Shown here in pieces: positions 53,742 through 63,914 of a DNA stretch of 64,000 nucleotides. The notes under the pieces are model-generated. The model was given only the letters and a program-made list of their open reading frames with translations. It did not search any database and was not told where the DNA came from. The DNA is from Psococerastis gibbosa (Eukaryota > Arthropoda > Insecta > Psocodea > Psocidae): assembly GCA_963971405.1 (NCBI GenBank), contig OZ020488.1:8435261-8499260 (forward strand). The letters run 5' to 3'. The position numbers and the translations under genes were made by a program. Every line of letters starts with the position of its first letter. The first letter of the stretch is position 1.

Positions 53742-54376
53742 GGCCAAACCGGAGGAGGTCACGTGACTGGCCTGGAAATGACTTTGCAGGGGGTTCCTAA
53801 TACACGTTTTAAACCGCAGGGGCATAGTAATAATCGACAGAAGGGACAAGTATACGCGTAGACATGCTTACGCCATGCAATTGTACAAAAATTACTATTA
53901 CTATAGGTCTCAAATTCGTGCATGAAGCATTTAAAAACATACCTCTTAAAACATTTTTACGTGCCCCACTGGGAAGAGAACCTCCAACTTTTGTCATTAC
54001 ATGCTTACAATTGACAATATGAACACTTAATTTGACAGTAAAGCGCCAGAAATATGTAAAACTGCAATTACTTGGAATAGTAAAACGTGAAATACAGAAC
54101 AGGTACGCGACGCAGGGCTTTGTTTATACAATGGATATTTATCCATCCCGTGGCTACAGACCGTTATCAATATGGCTGCTACGTGTAGCCTGCATAAGAT
54201 AAGCACGCAATTCGGCGGGGAAATAGCCTGCACAAGCTAACTACTAAACTACAGAGTTTTTGACCGGGTCCAGGTATTCGCTTTGCTATGCTAGAGTGTG
54301 TAAGACTTCGATATTTTTTTCGTTGGTACTTATCTCTGATGCTCTATGTTCAAGGTCAAAAGTCTCCGGTTTGACC
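53742..54376. mobile_element. 635-bp element with TTAA flanks, intact copy
   Basis: TTAA lies at 53738-53741 and 54377-54380. The termini are GGCCAAACCGGAG and CTCCGGTTTGACC, a 13-bp inverted pair with one mismatch. There is no transposase. TTAA duplication is the hallmark of piggyBac-type transposition, so a non-autonomous piggyBac-like element is the best guess. The same element, split by LINE-D, is at 37252-39491. Confidence 0.8.
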
Positions 54377-54380
54377 TTAA

Positions 54381-54936
54381 GACGTTTTTACAGAAAGTCT
54401 TTGATGTTGAAATTAATATTTCATTTTCATTGGTTATCACCTGAAAACAAACGGGACCTATCTTTCATAGGTCAGGAAAACATATCGATCGAAAAAGGTT
54501 GATGCGCTCAAATTGTAAAACACGCCTTCAGTTAAATACGCACGACATATTGGAGTGGCTTCACAACTCAGTCAGTACAGACTAACGTCCCCTGCCATCC
54601 CCCCCCCCCCCCAACTGGAATTGGCTTAGTCGAAAATAGCATCCTGGTAGCCGAAAGCCTCCTGACTATTATGTAATGTGATGACAGACAAGAAACGATC
54701 GGAAAATCGGAATGCATACCAGACAATGCTAATTGAGCTTGCAAACTACAATATAATGCAAATGACAGGGAATTAATATTCGTCTGCTCTATACACAAAC
54801 GAGATGTACATGGTATTGTACATACACTACAACATTAGTATGCCAATATCATACCAATCAAAGTTGTATAGTAGAACGTACTGCATGCACATTGATATGC
54901 AGTATTGTTTCTGTCAATAGTGTACAGTATGAATAA
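54381..54936. other. No recognised gene
   Basis: A poly-C run at about 54599-54612 and AT-rich spacer. Confidence 0.45.
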
Positions 54937-55315
54937 GGCGCCCATTCCACCGACCGGCTAGGGCTGTTTACAAAAATGGTGACGTGGTAGCAGACATTCA
55001 AGACTTAGGTGACGTTTCCACCGACCTCGCATTGCAGAATGCAAATGACATTGACGGAAATTTGAATTTTTATTTTTATAGAAATCTATTAAAATGTTTG
55101 TACTTAACATATCCCATGACGCCATTTTTTAATTTTAGTTTGTTTTTTTGTGATTTTACTGTATGATCATTGATCAATTTTAACTATGGAATAGAGGAAA
55201 ATAAACATTTCCGTCAATTCTGCATTGCGAGGTCGGTCCCCGCCTAAGTCTTGAATGTCTGCTACCACGTCACTGTTTTTGTAAATAGCCCTAGCCGGTC
55301 AGTGGCATGGGCGCC
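54937..55315. mobile_element. Foldback MITE, family G
   Basis: A 379-bp element. Left arm GGCGCCCATTCCACCGACCG, GCTAGGGCTGTTTAC, GACATTCAAGACTTAGGTGA; the inverse arm ends TGGCATGGGCGCC. Flanks are TAA (left) and TTA (right). The centre is shared with 28725-29108, including GTATGATCATTGATCAATTT. Confidence 0.85.
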
Positions 55316-55444
55316 TTAGAGAGGTTCGTGAGCCGAAATTTTGTATAGATTTCTTGAAGAACACTATTATTTGTAATATCCCGGGAGTATTACACTACCC
55401 GTCTAACCCGTTTATTTATTGTCTTTATTACTAGCGATTATTTA

Positions 55445-55560
55445 TATACTATTTGAGATTTCAGTGGATTTACTCGTTTTGAGCTCCCAGGAACCCAAAA
55501 AAGGTTTTTACGAATGTCTGTCAGTCGGTCTGTCTATCTGTCTGTTACCGTGGTACGGCA
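55445..55560 (-). repeat. Repeat R fragment
   Basis: TTTGAGCTCCCAGGAACCCA, AAAAAGGTTTTTACGAATGT and a CTGTCTATCTGTCTGT tract match the right portion of R in reverse. Confidence 0.65.
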
Positions 55561-56560
55561 GTTCTGGATCGTCCTGTACACAACTTTACTAGGGCATGCC
55601 AAAATTGACATTATTATTTCCAAACCCACTTCTTCTACAATATAATTGATCATGACATAAATAATTAGATTACTTCGTGGTATTTCATTTTAATAAACAA
55701 AAAACAAAAACTTGGAGTTTTAGAAAAACTTGTTATAACAACCCGAATTAGCAAAACCCAAATAATCGTTAAGAAATTAACTTTGTCTAAGAAACCCACT
55801 TGTGTTAGTATAAAACCCTGAGCGCTTTCGGCAAGAACTGCCATCTACAGTGGGAAACCCACTAGCACAGTTACACCTTATCTGCGATTTGAGACTTGCT
55901 CAACTCGAGGAGAAAATGCAAATGTGACTAGGGAGAGGAAACCTTGGTTTATATAGGACTGGGAGCGGGGGGAGGAGGGGTGGGAGGGGGCGTGGCTGGT
56001 TACCTATTCCTAACCTACTAGTTAGATCTATTAGAGGGGATGATTGTGTGAATGTTATGTCGTTTGTTAATTTTTCCCTATTGTGTAAATTTAAAATTGA
56101 TCATAAGCCCATTCCCAGTCAATACAACTGAGTTAGAGGCCAATCCATTCCTTACACCCAGATTTAAATTCATCCCTCCCCAAAGCATAGGGTTACGCGG
56201 GGAGGGAAGGGATCCATTTACAGATTGTAGAACTGTGCCATGGGGAAATAGAATTTTGGTAAAGGGGGGGGGGGGTGGTGAGGAATGCTGATGACGTGGA
56301 GAGGTGGGACCACAACATTAAATATGTATGCCTGGTGTCCTACAGCCCTGCGCCCCATTATTGGAATCTTCCCCCGCCCCCCCCCCTACTATTCGGGTTT
56401 CATTCGGCTTTTAGGTATTCACTTGGGGAAAGTTATTTTCAACACCTTTCTCTTTGTTTCTGGAAATGTGAAATTAATTAAGACCTAGCATAAGCTATGT
56501 CACAAGCTATGGAGAACTGAATCAGTGCATTTGAAATGTGGGTATGCAGACGAATGCTGG
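55561..56560. other. No recognised gene; GC-rich patch
   Basis: 55960-56010 is G-rich (GGGGGGAGGAGGGGTGGGAG), and poly-G/poly-C runs occur near 56263 and 56378. ORFs of 67-79 codons are not recognisable. Confidence 0.4.
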
Positions 56561-56562
56561 GC

Positions 56563-56720
56563 AAGACCGTAGCAAGAATTTTTTTTTGGGGGGGGGGGTC
56601 CACCCGACGTCATCGGAGGTGATCTAACCTCAATATGCTTAAAACTCCATTCTATCTAGTGTACGCTGAAGACATTTTGGGGGTGTCCAGACCCCCTGGA
56701 CCCCCCCCTCTGGCAGCGAC
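56563..56720. repeat. Degenerate element with GACCGTAGC end and R-like core
   Basis: AAGACCGTAGCAAGAA resembles the H terminus. It is followed by a G run and CCACCCGACGTCATCGGAGG as in repeat R, then GGGGGTGTCCAGACCCCC. It appears to be a mosaic of known repeats. Confidence 0.5.
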
Positions 56721-56859
56721 TATGACCCTGAAGACATTGTGTCCCTAATGCTGGGGTACAGGGGCGTATGGACGCTGAGTTGCTGTTGGCAGTTAACGGA
56801 AACTAACATGGGCTACTTCGTTGTAACTGCAAAGGCTTTCACGGCGGAGTGTTGTGTTG

Positions 56860-57068
56860 TGTTGAGAGCGAGCAAGTCCTCGCTCTCAACACAACAACAA
56901 CGTCCAGGTATAAAGGTCAGTGCGCAGCCCCCTACCCAGTCACTCGCTACGGAGCCAACGAGGTACAACCTTCGAAGTCTACGCAGTGCCACTGAAGATA
57001 TCGACCGCAGATGTTGACGAAACGTTTGGAAGTACACTTTCAATTCGACCACGTCCCATCAGCCCAGA
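56860..57068 (+). repeat. Repeat W, single-arm copy
   Basis: GAGCGAGCAAGTCCTCGCTC, CAACGTCCAGGTATAAAGG, GCAGCCCCCTACCCAGTCAC and CGACCACGTCCCATCAGCCC match the right part of 26797-27143. The left inverted arm is absent. Confidence 0.75.
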
Positions 57069-57084
57069 TCCTACTGGTTTCCTC

Positions 57085-57300
57085 ATAGGCTACTTCGGCC
57101 ATGTGCAGAGGAAAATCAACGCCTTCTGCCTGTAATAATCCTAGAGATGGCAGAAGGACTGAGGGCTCCCGGCAGATGAAGAACATCCTGGCTGAGAAAC
57201 TTGAAGCAGCGGCTTGGCAAGAGCACGACATCCGAGCATTAGTCTCCGAGGTCAACATTTGCCATGATGATCGCCACTCTTCCACATTGTTGCAGTCATC
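57085..57300 (+). pseudogene. LINE RT C-terminal relic
   Basis: YFGHVQRKINAFCL, then in another frame ILEMAEGLRAPGR, then MKNILAEKLEAAAWQEHDIR. YFGHV-x-R ... I-L-x-x-x-x-E-G-x-R-x-x-GR is the usual C-terminal pattern of LINE reverse transcriptases. Frameshifts show it is dead. Confidence 0.55.
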
Positions 57301-57670
57301 ATGAGAATCCGGTTGAGTAAAAAACCCTGTTTCAATTTATTTTAGGGTTGTAGCACTATTGAAATCTGTGTGCGACATGTAAATTATAATTTGAAATCTT
57401 TCAGTAAGTCACATTTGCCGCGCTGCTGAATCCAAAACCGCCAACATTATTGTCCCAAGATTGACATGATGATCGCTTCGCCACTCTTTCACATCCACTG
57501 TTCCAGTCGTCATGAGGATCCGGTTGATTAAAAAAACCCTGTTTTCAATTTATTTTAGGGTTATGGCACTTTTGAAATCTGTGTGCGACATGTAAATTAT
57601 AATTTAAAAACTTTCAGTAAGTCACATTTGCCGCGCTGCTGAATTCAAAACCTCAAACATTATTGCCCCA
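57255..57670. repeat. Two-unit tandem repeat, about 205 bp
   Basis: ATGATGATCGC at 57263 and 57468, TCCGGTTGA(G/T)TAAAAAA(A)CCCTG, TGTGTGCGACATGTAAATTA and TCACATTTGCCGCGCTGCTG occur in the same order in both units. Confidence 0.9.
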
Positions 57671-58627
57671 AGATTTTCATTTTCGAATAAAAAATATTGC
57701 AGGAAATATGGTAATGATCGGAACTTGTAACACATTTGATATGAAATTCGTTCTTCGGCTACGATATTACAGTAAAAATTCACCTGTCTTATTGGATTTC
57801 CGTCTAATAACATCTCCGCCTTCGACTATATTTTGATATTTCTCCAGATTGAATAATCGAAACTTTCTCTGTGCATGGAATTTTATCGAAAATACATTTT
57901 ACCGGCAATTTTAAATTTAAAATGGAAAGAAGCGATTATGATGTTACAGTACAGTGCAATACACAGAACTGTCCATACTTCACTATGTACATCTTAGATT
58001 TCTACATACTGGCTTACCATGGTACGCTATTGTGAAAGTGAAAACGAAACAGGATGGCGCATACTATAGCAGACTGTCCAGCAATCTTAAAAATTGCAGT
58101 AGAAGAGCAGGGCGGACTTATGGGCCCAACTAGTGGTCCCTGACGCCCTTAACAACAACAAATACTACTACTAAGGTTACCATGGTACTAAACATAAAGG
58201 TATTGGTGATAAGGTGATAAACTAGCGACGAAACAAGTACAATTGGTAAGGATTCACTAGTCCGCTACACTCTCGAATCTGCAATATTTTATTTCTATTT
58301 CACTTGTTACATCACTGTATAAATAAATGTTTATTTTCGAATGTTATTGTATTCTCATTAGTCTTCTTTACTGCTTAGAGGAAGAAATGGCCATGCACAT
58401 CTTGAAGCACTAAGCAGTCCTGTTTCATCTCTACGTGAAACTTGACTTATCCCACGTCCGTGAGGTGCATGGGTTCGCAAAGAAAACCAAATTGATGGAC
58501 CTTTCTTTTATTTTTATAAACGTTTGAGGGTTCTATGGTTAGGGTGACCTAGGTATACCTACTGATTTTGCCAGTACAGTACTGATTTGGACCATCAATG
58601 TCCTGCGTCTTCTTCTTCGAGTTACAG
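57671..58627. other. No recognised gene
   Basis: AT-rich spacer. Nothing supported. Confidence 0.5.
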
Positions 58628-59065
58628 CCGCCTGACTGGTTGGCAGCCACATGTGGCTTCGATGCCTCCACGCCCTCTTTAGCTCCACTTATGTATTTGC
58701 CACTACATCCTTCATAACTTGCTGCAAATACTCTTTTCTCTTTGGGGCTCTCCACCGAGTACGCACAGGACAGAACTGCCGACGTACCGCCGGCCCTCTA
58801 TGAGGATAAGGCGCAGTAAAAGTAAGTACTCTTTTCTCGGGTGCCTAGGTCGGTTGACACTTTCAATGGTTCCCTCTATGATACAGCTTACGATGTTCTC
58901 GTGTCGAAGCAAATGTCTAATCCAGTGAGCTCTTCTTTTACTTATCGATGCAACCAGAGCTTTTATTTCGCCTACTCTGGTTAGAACGTCCTTATTTGTA
59001 ACATGGGCTTACCAAGGTATTCGGATAATGCGACGATAGCACCACATCTCAAATGCTTCCTTGTC
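58628..59065 (-). pseudogene. LINE-C-like RT C-terminal fragment
   Basis: The minus strand encodes RAHWIRHLLRHENIV, then IIEGTIESVNRPRHPRKEY. After a 98-bp insertion it continues in the same element (LQQVMKDV frame), ending near CCAACCAGTCAGGCGG. This is the usual C-terminal segment of LINE RTs. It is related to but distinct from the 9646-9975 copy. Confidence 0.75.
58741..58838 (+). mobile_element. 86-bp LINE end inserted in another LINE, 12-bp TSD
   Basis: TACTCTTTTCTC occurs at 58729-58740 and 58827-58838. The intervening plus strand reads EYAQDRTADVPPALYEDKAQ and a stop, then a GTAAAAGTAAG tail. This is a LINE RT terminus with a simple tail, extremely 5'-truncated. Removing insert and one TSD restores the host LINE frame. 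Confidence 0.8.
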
Positions 59066-59573
59066 CCGCGTACTGATGGGAAATTAAAAGGGCACAAAAA
59101 TGTGCTGATTTTACCCAATCCAACAGAAATAAATTAATGCAGCAGAGTTTTTTCAGTGTCTAAAAAATATAGAGAATTGGGCGCGAGCCACAATCCACAA
59201 GTACAATTTGTAAAAAACTATAATAATATATACTGTATGCGTATTAAGAACACCATTTTAAGTTTCGTTATAATGTAAACAACTTGTGTTTTGATTTTTC
59301 TATGAACCTACCAATAAGTATATAGGCCTACGCATCGCAAGAAAGACCGAAAAGCATAGCGTGTTTTTAAACTATTTGAAAACTTTTAAACTTTTAAAAC
59401 AGATAAAATTGCTTAAAATCTATCCATTTTGAACCAAGTTCTTTCAAAAAATTCCGGGGCCCCCTCGAGCCGGGGGGCACTGATTTAGTTTTTCAAAAAT
59501 CAGGTCAACCTATCTAGGGTGCTCTATTGACTCTTTTGTCTGCGGTCACCTACTTGCTGAAATAATAGCAATA
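59066..59573. other. No recognised gene
   Basis: AT-rich spacer. Confidence 0.5.
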
Positions 59574-59984
59574 ATGGGAGACATACGCTGGGGTTTGGGG
59601 GTTCACTCAAAGCGCGGGGGGAGGGGTGGTCTGATGAACAACAACTCGGCTACTGACAAATTGGACGGGATCTCTCTGAAAAATTGCACCATGTGTTTCT
59701 TTCTAAGCTCTCCCTCCGTATACGTGACATTTTCCACTTATTTCGTTGCATCAACCGCTTCCCTTCTCCAGTTTCGGAAAATTAAAGGAAAAACAACGGA
59801 TATTGTTTTCAAGGCTAATATTTACATATTTGGGATGCTGATGCTACATTATACTGTACATCTATGTCATGTCCTTAGCCTAGTAACCCATTTCAACATA
59901 GATGATACAATGATGAATTTTGTAAATGTACTATATATACATATCACTTATTTGTATTGCCATTTTATTTTATGTAATTTTTAA
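59574..59984 (+). CDS. Hydrophobic 136-codon ORF, possible membrane-protein exon
   Basis: After a G-rich start the ORF reads KLDGISLKNCTMCFFLSSPS, then a hydrophobic stretch VYVTFSTYFVASTASLL, a basic loop QFRKIKGKTTDIVFK, and a second hydrophobic stretch NIYIFGMLMLHYTVHLCHVL. This arrangement of two membrane segments and a cytoplasmic-like basic loop, with fairly varied codon use, is suggestive of part of a multipass protein; insect chemoreceptors are one option. No family motif is certain, no splice sites were pinned down, and AT-rich DNA produces hydrophobic ORFs by chance. Confidence 0.2.
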   Translation: MGDIRWGLGVHSKRGGRGGLMNNNSATDKLDGISLKNCTMCFFLSSPSVYVTFSTYFVASTASLLQFRKIKGKTTDIVFKANIYIFGMLMLHYTVHLCHVLSLVTHFNIDDTMMNFVNVLYIHITYLYCHFILCNF

Positions 59985-60556
59985 GTGCTCAGGTTCAAGT
60001 AGTTTTTATTAACAACGACTTAGACATCCTTGCTTTGACTCGTATCTGAACTTGGTTAAGTCATGCTTCCGCGCTCTTACACTTATCAAGTTCACTAACT
60101 ATAGCCGATCGGTATTGATGATTGCAAGATACTATATATCCAAATTAGGAGAAAAAATTATTCTTGCGACTCTGCATTTTTTCATTGTTCTACGTTCGAT
60201 ATTTCATGAGAAATTGAAGTTTGCACAAGAATGGAATATCGGCGACTCCGCTTTGCCCTTAATAAATTCGTTCGATAGACCGTGGGCGATCTGAAACCGT
60301 ACTTCAAAACCTTTCGTCAACACCTGCTTTCGATTAAATATGATCGTTAAAATCTGGGTACTAAATTATGGGGCTTTACGTATTTTGGCAGACAAATATT
60401 TTTTTTTTTGGAAGGAGGGCTGGCCCCCTCCGCCTTGGTACGGCCTGCTGCAACTCTGTCACCTATAAATTTTAAATGACGCAGCAGCCAAAAACGAGAA
60501 TGCAACCCCTCAACTTTTGCTAATAATAATAATAAATGTCGTGAAAGACGTTTTTG
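59985..60556. other. No gene; S and W fragments
   Basis: 60036-60068 is the end of repeat S (GACTCGTATCTGAACTTGGT). 60280-60345 resembles W (CGTGGGCGATCTGAAACCGT, TTTCGTCAACACCTG). An 80-codon ORF at 60052-60294 overlaps these and is not credible. Confidence 0.45.
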
Positions 60557-60794
60557 TGAAGCTAGGCCTACTTGTAGTGGCCCATTGGTCCCTAGTCCAA
60601 TGCCAACGACCCCATGAATTTTGGACATTATTTTTTATTGTTTCCGTAACAATTCGGGGCCATTGGCAAACTGGTATACGACCTCGATGTCAAACTACAC
60701 CGGCTACAAACGATAACGGACAAGCTGTGACAAGATTACCATTGGCTCAGTGTAACAGGTGTAACAGGACTTAACCAAGTACAGACACGAGTCG
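60557..60794 (+). repeat. Repeat S, full copy
   Basis: All family blocks are present, from AGGCCTACTTGTAGTGGCCC through CCAATGCCAACGACCCCATG and GATGTCAAACTACACCGG to AACCAAGTACAGACACGAGT. It serves as the uninterrupted reference for the LINE-A target. Confidence 0.85.
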
Positions 60795-61319
60795 ATGGGA
60801 TGATAGAAAGAAAGAACAAGTAGCTCAAAATTATTTGTTAAACTTCATTGCTTCATTCTCTAATGGCATTCATGTATATAAACAAAAAATAAAAATCGGC
60901 ATTGTGTTGAATAAAATGGCTGCCGGAAGCTTTTACTTAATTGTTGACGAGAGGAGTTCTAGGAAAGTTTTACACCATGTCATCTGATTCCAATATCCCG
61001 CTTCATTGTTATTATTATGAAAGTACAACAAACTGACAACCGTATTGCTTTCTGCTGGCAATTTATATACTATGAAGTTTTAAAAATATTTTCGTTTCTG
61101 TTCTCTTGGTGCTTGTGATGTTACCCTAGGCTTTGAAGGTAGAATAATTATCCAACCATTTTTTTTACTAATTAATAAATTATTGGAATACAAGAGAATG
61201 GTTGCATTGTTTTATATTTGTAGGAAATACTACTAAACATTCAATTCTTTAGGTAGAATTTTGAAATATAATAAGAATTTTAATTAATATGTCTAAATCG
61301 AATGGAGAAAAAATTGAAA
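60795..61319. other. AT-rich spacer
   Basis: Nothing recognised. Confidence 0.5.
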
Positions 61320-61452
61320 ACTCACAAAAAATATATTCTAGGGTTAATCTATAAATTTGAATTTCCCACGCATTTTGCTGCACTGGTTTGTTTAAAACCA
61401 TTGAATATACCCCGGTGTTACGTTAATCCCAAATCGCCTTAATAGGGCTGCT
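61320..61452. mobile_element. MITE family P, degenerate right part
   Basis: It ends with ATACCCCGGTGTTACGTTAA, AATCGCCTTAATAGGGCTGC TG, a worn form of the P right terminus. Left terminus not found. Confidence 0.5.
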
Positions 61453-61559
61453 GGCCATCAAAGTCTACTACCTACCGACGTACTTACTCTAGGTATTACT
61501 TACTACTTATTATACGACAAGAGAACAACCTGAGAATGTCGACGGTGGTGAATTGGCTG

Positions 61560-61650
61560 GGAAAGACGGGGAGTCAGGATGTCAGGAGAGCTCACCCTGA
61601 GCTGTAGGGCAGGAAGAATATGAAGAAGAAGAAGAATAAGAAGAAGAAGA
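61560..61650 (+). repeat. GAA-rich tail, probably LINE-derived
   Basis: GGAGAGCTCACCCTGAGCTG, TAGGGCAGGAAGAATATG, then GAAGAAGAAGAATAAGAAGA. The sequence order resembles other LINE ends in the window. Confidence 0.4.
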
Positions 61651-61688
61651 AGTTCTGCCTTTCAAAAATAAACATAACAAATTAATTA

Positions 61689-61799
61689 ACTTAAAATTGT
61701 TGAAAGAATAAGACGCAACTGATCCACATTAAAATATATTAACTGTTAATATATTTTATTGTGGATCAGTAGCGTCTTATTCATTCAACAATTTTAAGT
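61689..61799. repeat. Near-perfect 111-bp palindrome
   Basis: The left arm ACTTAAAATTGTTGAAAGAA, TAAGACGCAACTGATCCACA, TTAAAATATATTAAC is complementary, with a few mismatches, to the right arm ending GCGTCTTATTCATTCAACAA, TTTTAAGT. There is almost no loop. It could be a tiny MITE or a stable hairpin. Confidence 0.9.
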
Positions 61800-62255
61800 A
61801 TGATGAAGTTCCACGAAGTCACTTTGGAGAATCTCACTATGAAATTAATTAAAGCAGCCATTTTGCAATGATTATTTAAACTACTTCCACGTCAATATTT
61901 TCCATTGTTTCCAGCAGCTTGTTAGCTGCAAATAAATAATCAGCATTGTGAGCAAGTTCACCGCCATGCTGCTGCCTGTATATAAAATAGATAACAGGTA
62001 AAGATGAGATTGACCCAAATCCAGTCAGCAGTTTCACCCTACTTTGCTGATCCCCCAACTGATAAATTCGCTTTGTTATTTCTTATTTCTGGCGCGGTAG
62101 ATACTAAAGATGCTTCACTGGGCACTCTCCATAATTGAAAAAGAGCGTTGTAATATTGTAGCTTGCAGCTTTTTTTTTTACAATTTATACTTATCTACCT
62201 CCTGTATGCATCCTAAAACAATTTTTAATTTAATTTTTTAAATATGGATTACATA
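61800..62255. other. No recognised gene
   Basis: AT-rich spacer. Confidence 0.5.
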
Positions 62256-62329
62256 GGCGCTTATTCCACCTACGTCAATATTCAATAGTAAATATGGTAT
62301 TGACTATTGACGTAGGAGGAAAAAGCGCC
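62256..62329. mobile_element. 74-bp foldback MITE with ATA TSD
   Basis: GGCGCTTATTCCACCTACGT, CAATATTCAATA faces TATTGACTATTGACGTAGGA, GGAAAAAGCGCC. ATA lies on both sides (62253-62255 and 62330-62332). Confidence 0.8.
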
Positions 62330-62394
62330 ATACAAACAAGTCAATAAATCAATATCGTATGTTACCATGTAATAACACCAATATGGAGACCTTA

Positions 62395-62533
62395 GGCGGC
62401 TATTCCAAATGTCATTAAACCGTTCGTTCGTGCTTCAACAATTGATGAGATTTTTTTTTCTCTATACAAAAACAAATATCTCATCAATTATTGATGCACA
62501 AATGACGGATTATTGACAAATGGAATAGCCGCC
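62395..62533. mobile_element. 139-bp foldback MITE with TTA TSD
   Basis: GGCGGCTATTCCAAATGTCA faces TGACAAATGGAATAGCCGCC. The inner pair CAATTGATGAGAT and ATCTCATCAATTATTG lengthens the arms. TTA lies at 62392-62394 and 62534-62536. Confidence 0.85.
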
Positions 62534-63596
62534 TTATAGCTCTATAATTACTGTCATAAAAAGCAACCTTTTTTATAATTTTTATTTATTAAAATATATA
62601 AGTACAATAATTATTATAGGTAATGAGTACCTGTTTAACTTTAACTTTAAATTGCGAATGTCGTCCAACCCTAAAATACAATCAGCCCCACTACCTGAAC
62701 TTTAGACGACCTTTGGAAGTGCACAGACAATGGCGTCCAGGTGGCAAAATACTGGGCCCAAAAACATTAAAACATAAAGACATTATAACATAAAGATATT
62801 AAAACATAATGAGCCTCCACTTCGGGCACGAAAAAGTAAAATAAAGTAAGTAACTTTAAAGACATGAAAAATTGACGGAAAGTCGGAAATGGGATTGAAA
62901 TCCGTGTCTCCAACTTTCTGGGATGGTACGCTGACAACTGCAACAGACTTTGTTGCAGTGGACTATTAAGTATTGCCAGATGTGCTGTAAATCGATATTG
63001 TAACTACGGCATTATTCTGTCCCCCACGAAAATTGAAAATCTATACTGTATTCAGTGTAATAGTGCATTGTCTGTGTTTAGAGCAAAATAACATGCAGGG
63101 TAAATTTTATTTGAATTCAACTCCCACCGTTTGTGCCTATTGTAATCAAAATTTCAGTCCCTCCGTTTATTAACACTGGTGGTCCACCCGCGCCCTTTTT
63201 ATAGCCCTTCGCAATCCCATTTTCTGGGCCATAGATTTCATATTAACTCTTTATTTTATTGGAATGTTTCAGTCCATTTCCCAACTGAATGGGGCCCATT
63301 AACAGAAATACACCCCCCATGTACGTAGTCTAGTCACCATAAATATTCAGCGTTTAGAACAAAATAGAATTAAGGTAAATTTGTTAAACCGTATGTGAGG
63401 CAGTGGATTATTTTCAAATTTGCACCTGAATTTATTGTTAATGGGACCTTAATGGGTTGGTTTTGGAGGGGGGAGGGAGTTTTTTTTTTGAAAATGAAAT
63501 AGGATTTAGTTATTCATATCCAGAGGGTTAGGAGTACTCCATGGCAAGTTTTTCGTTGTTTTAATTTCATCATTTAAGAGGAAATGCTGAGCTCAG
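62534..63596. other. No recognised gene
   Basis: AT-rich spacer with short CATAAAGA/ACATAAAG repeats near 62770-62815. Confidence 0.45.
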
Positions 63597-63619
63597 CGGG
63601 GGGGGGGGGGGGGGGGGGG
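63597..63619. repeat. Poly-G run, about 23 bp
   Basis: The longest pure G tract in the window. Confidence 0.9.
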
Positions 63620-63833
63620 TTCCGGTCGCTGACCAGTTGGTAGGGAATCTGACTGTGAACCCGTAGTTTAAGGCTCGAGAGGTTTCCACCGGGTGTTGTG
63701 TTGACTTCATTTCATTAGCATAAGGGGAATTTTTCCAAATTTTTGAAAAAACACATGGCATAAGAGTTAACTCATTAAATTCTCGCTCGAGACTATTTAG
63801 GCAAAATCTCTCTTTGAACACCTCCTAAAATAT

Positions 63834-63914
63834 ATAAATGAAATGAAGACGACTTTATTGAAAATGAACAAAAGGCGAACAATAAGACTATAAAGTCTTG
63901 TTTTCATGCTAACC
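63834..63914 (-). repeat. LINE-like 3' end with polyadenylation signal
   Basis: AAGACGACTTTATTGAAAAT, GAACAAAAGGCGAACAATAA, GACTATAAAGTCTTGTTTTC: closest relative of 35155-35239. Confidence 0.7.

Noticed and set aside
63630-63715. tRNA-like head of another SINE
   Set aside because: A GACCAGTTGGTAGGG word resembles an A box, but the B box is poor and there is no second copy.
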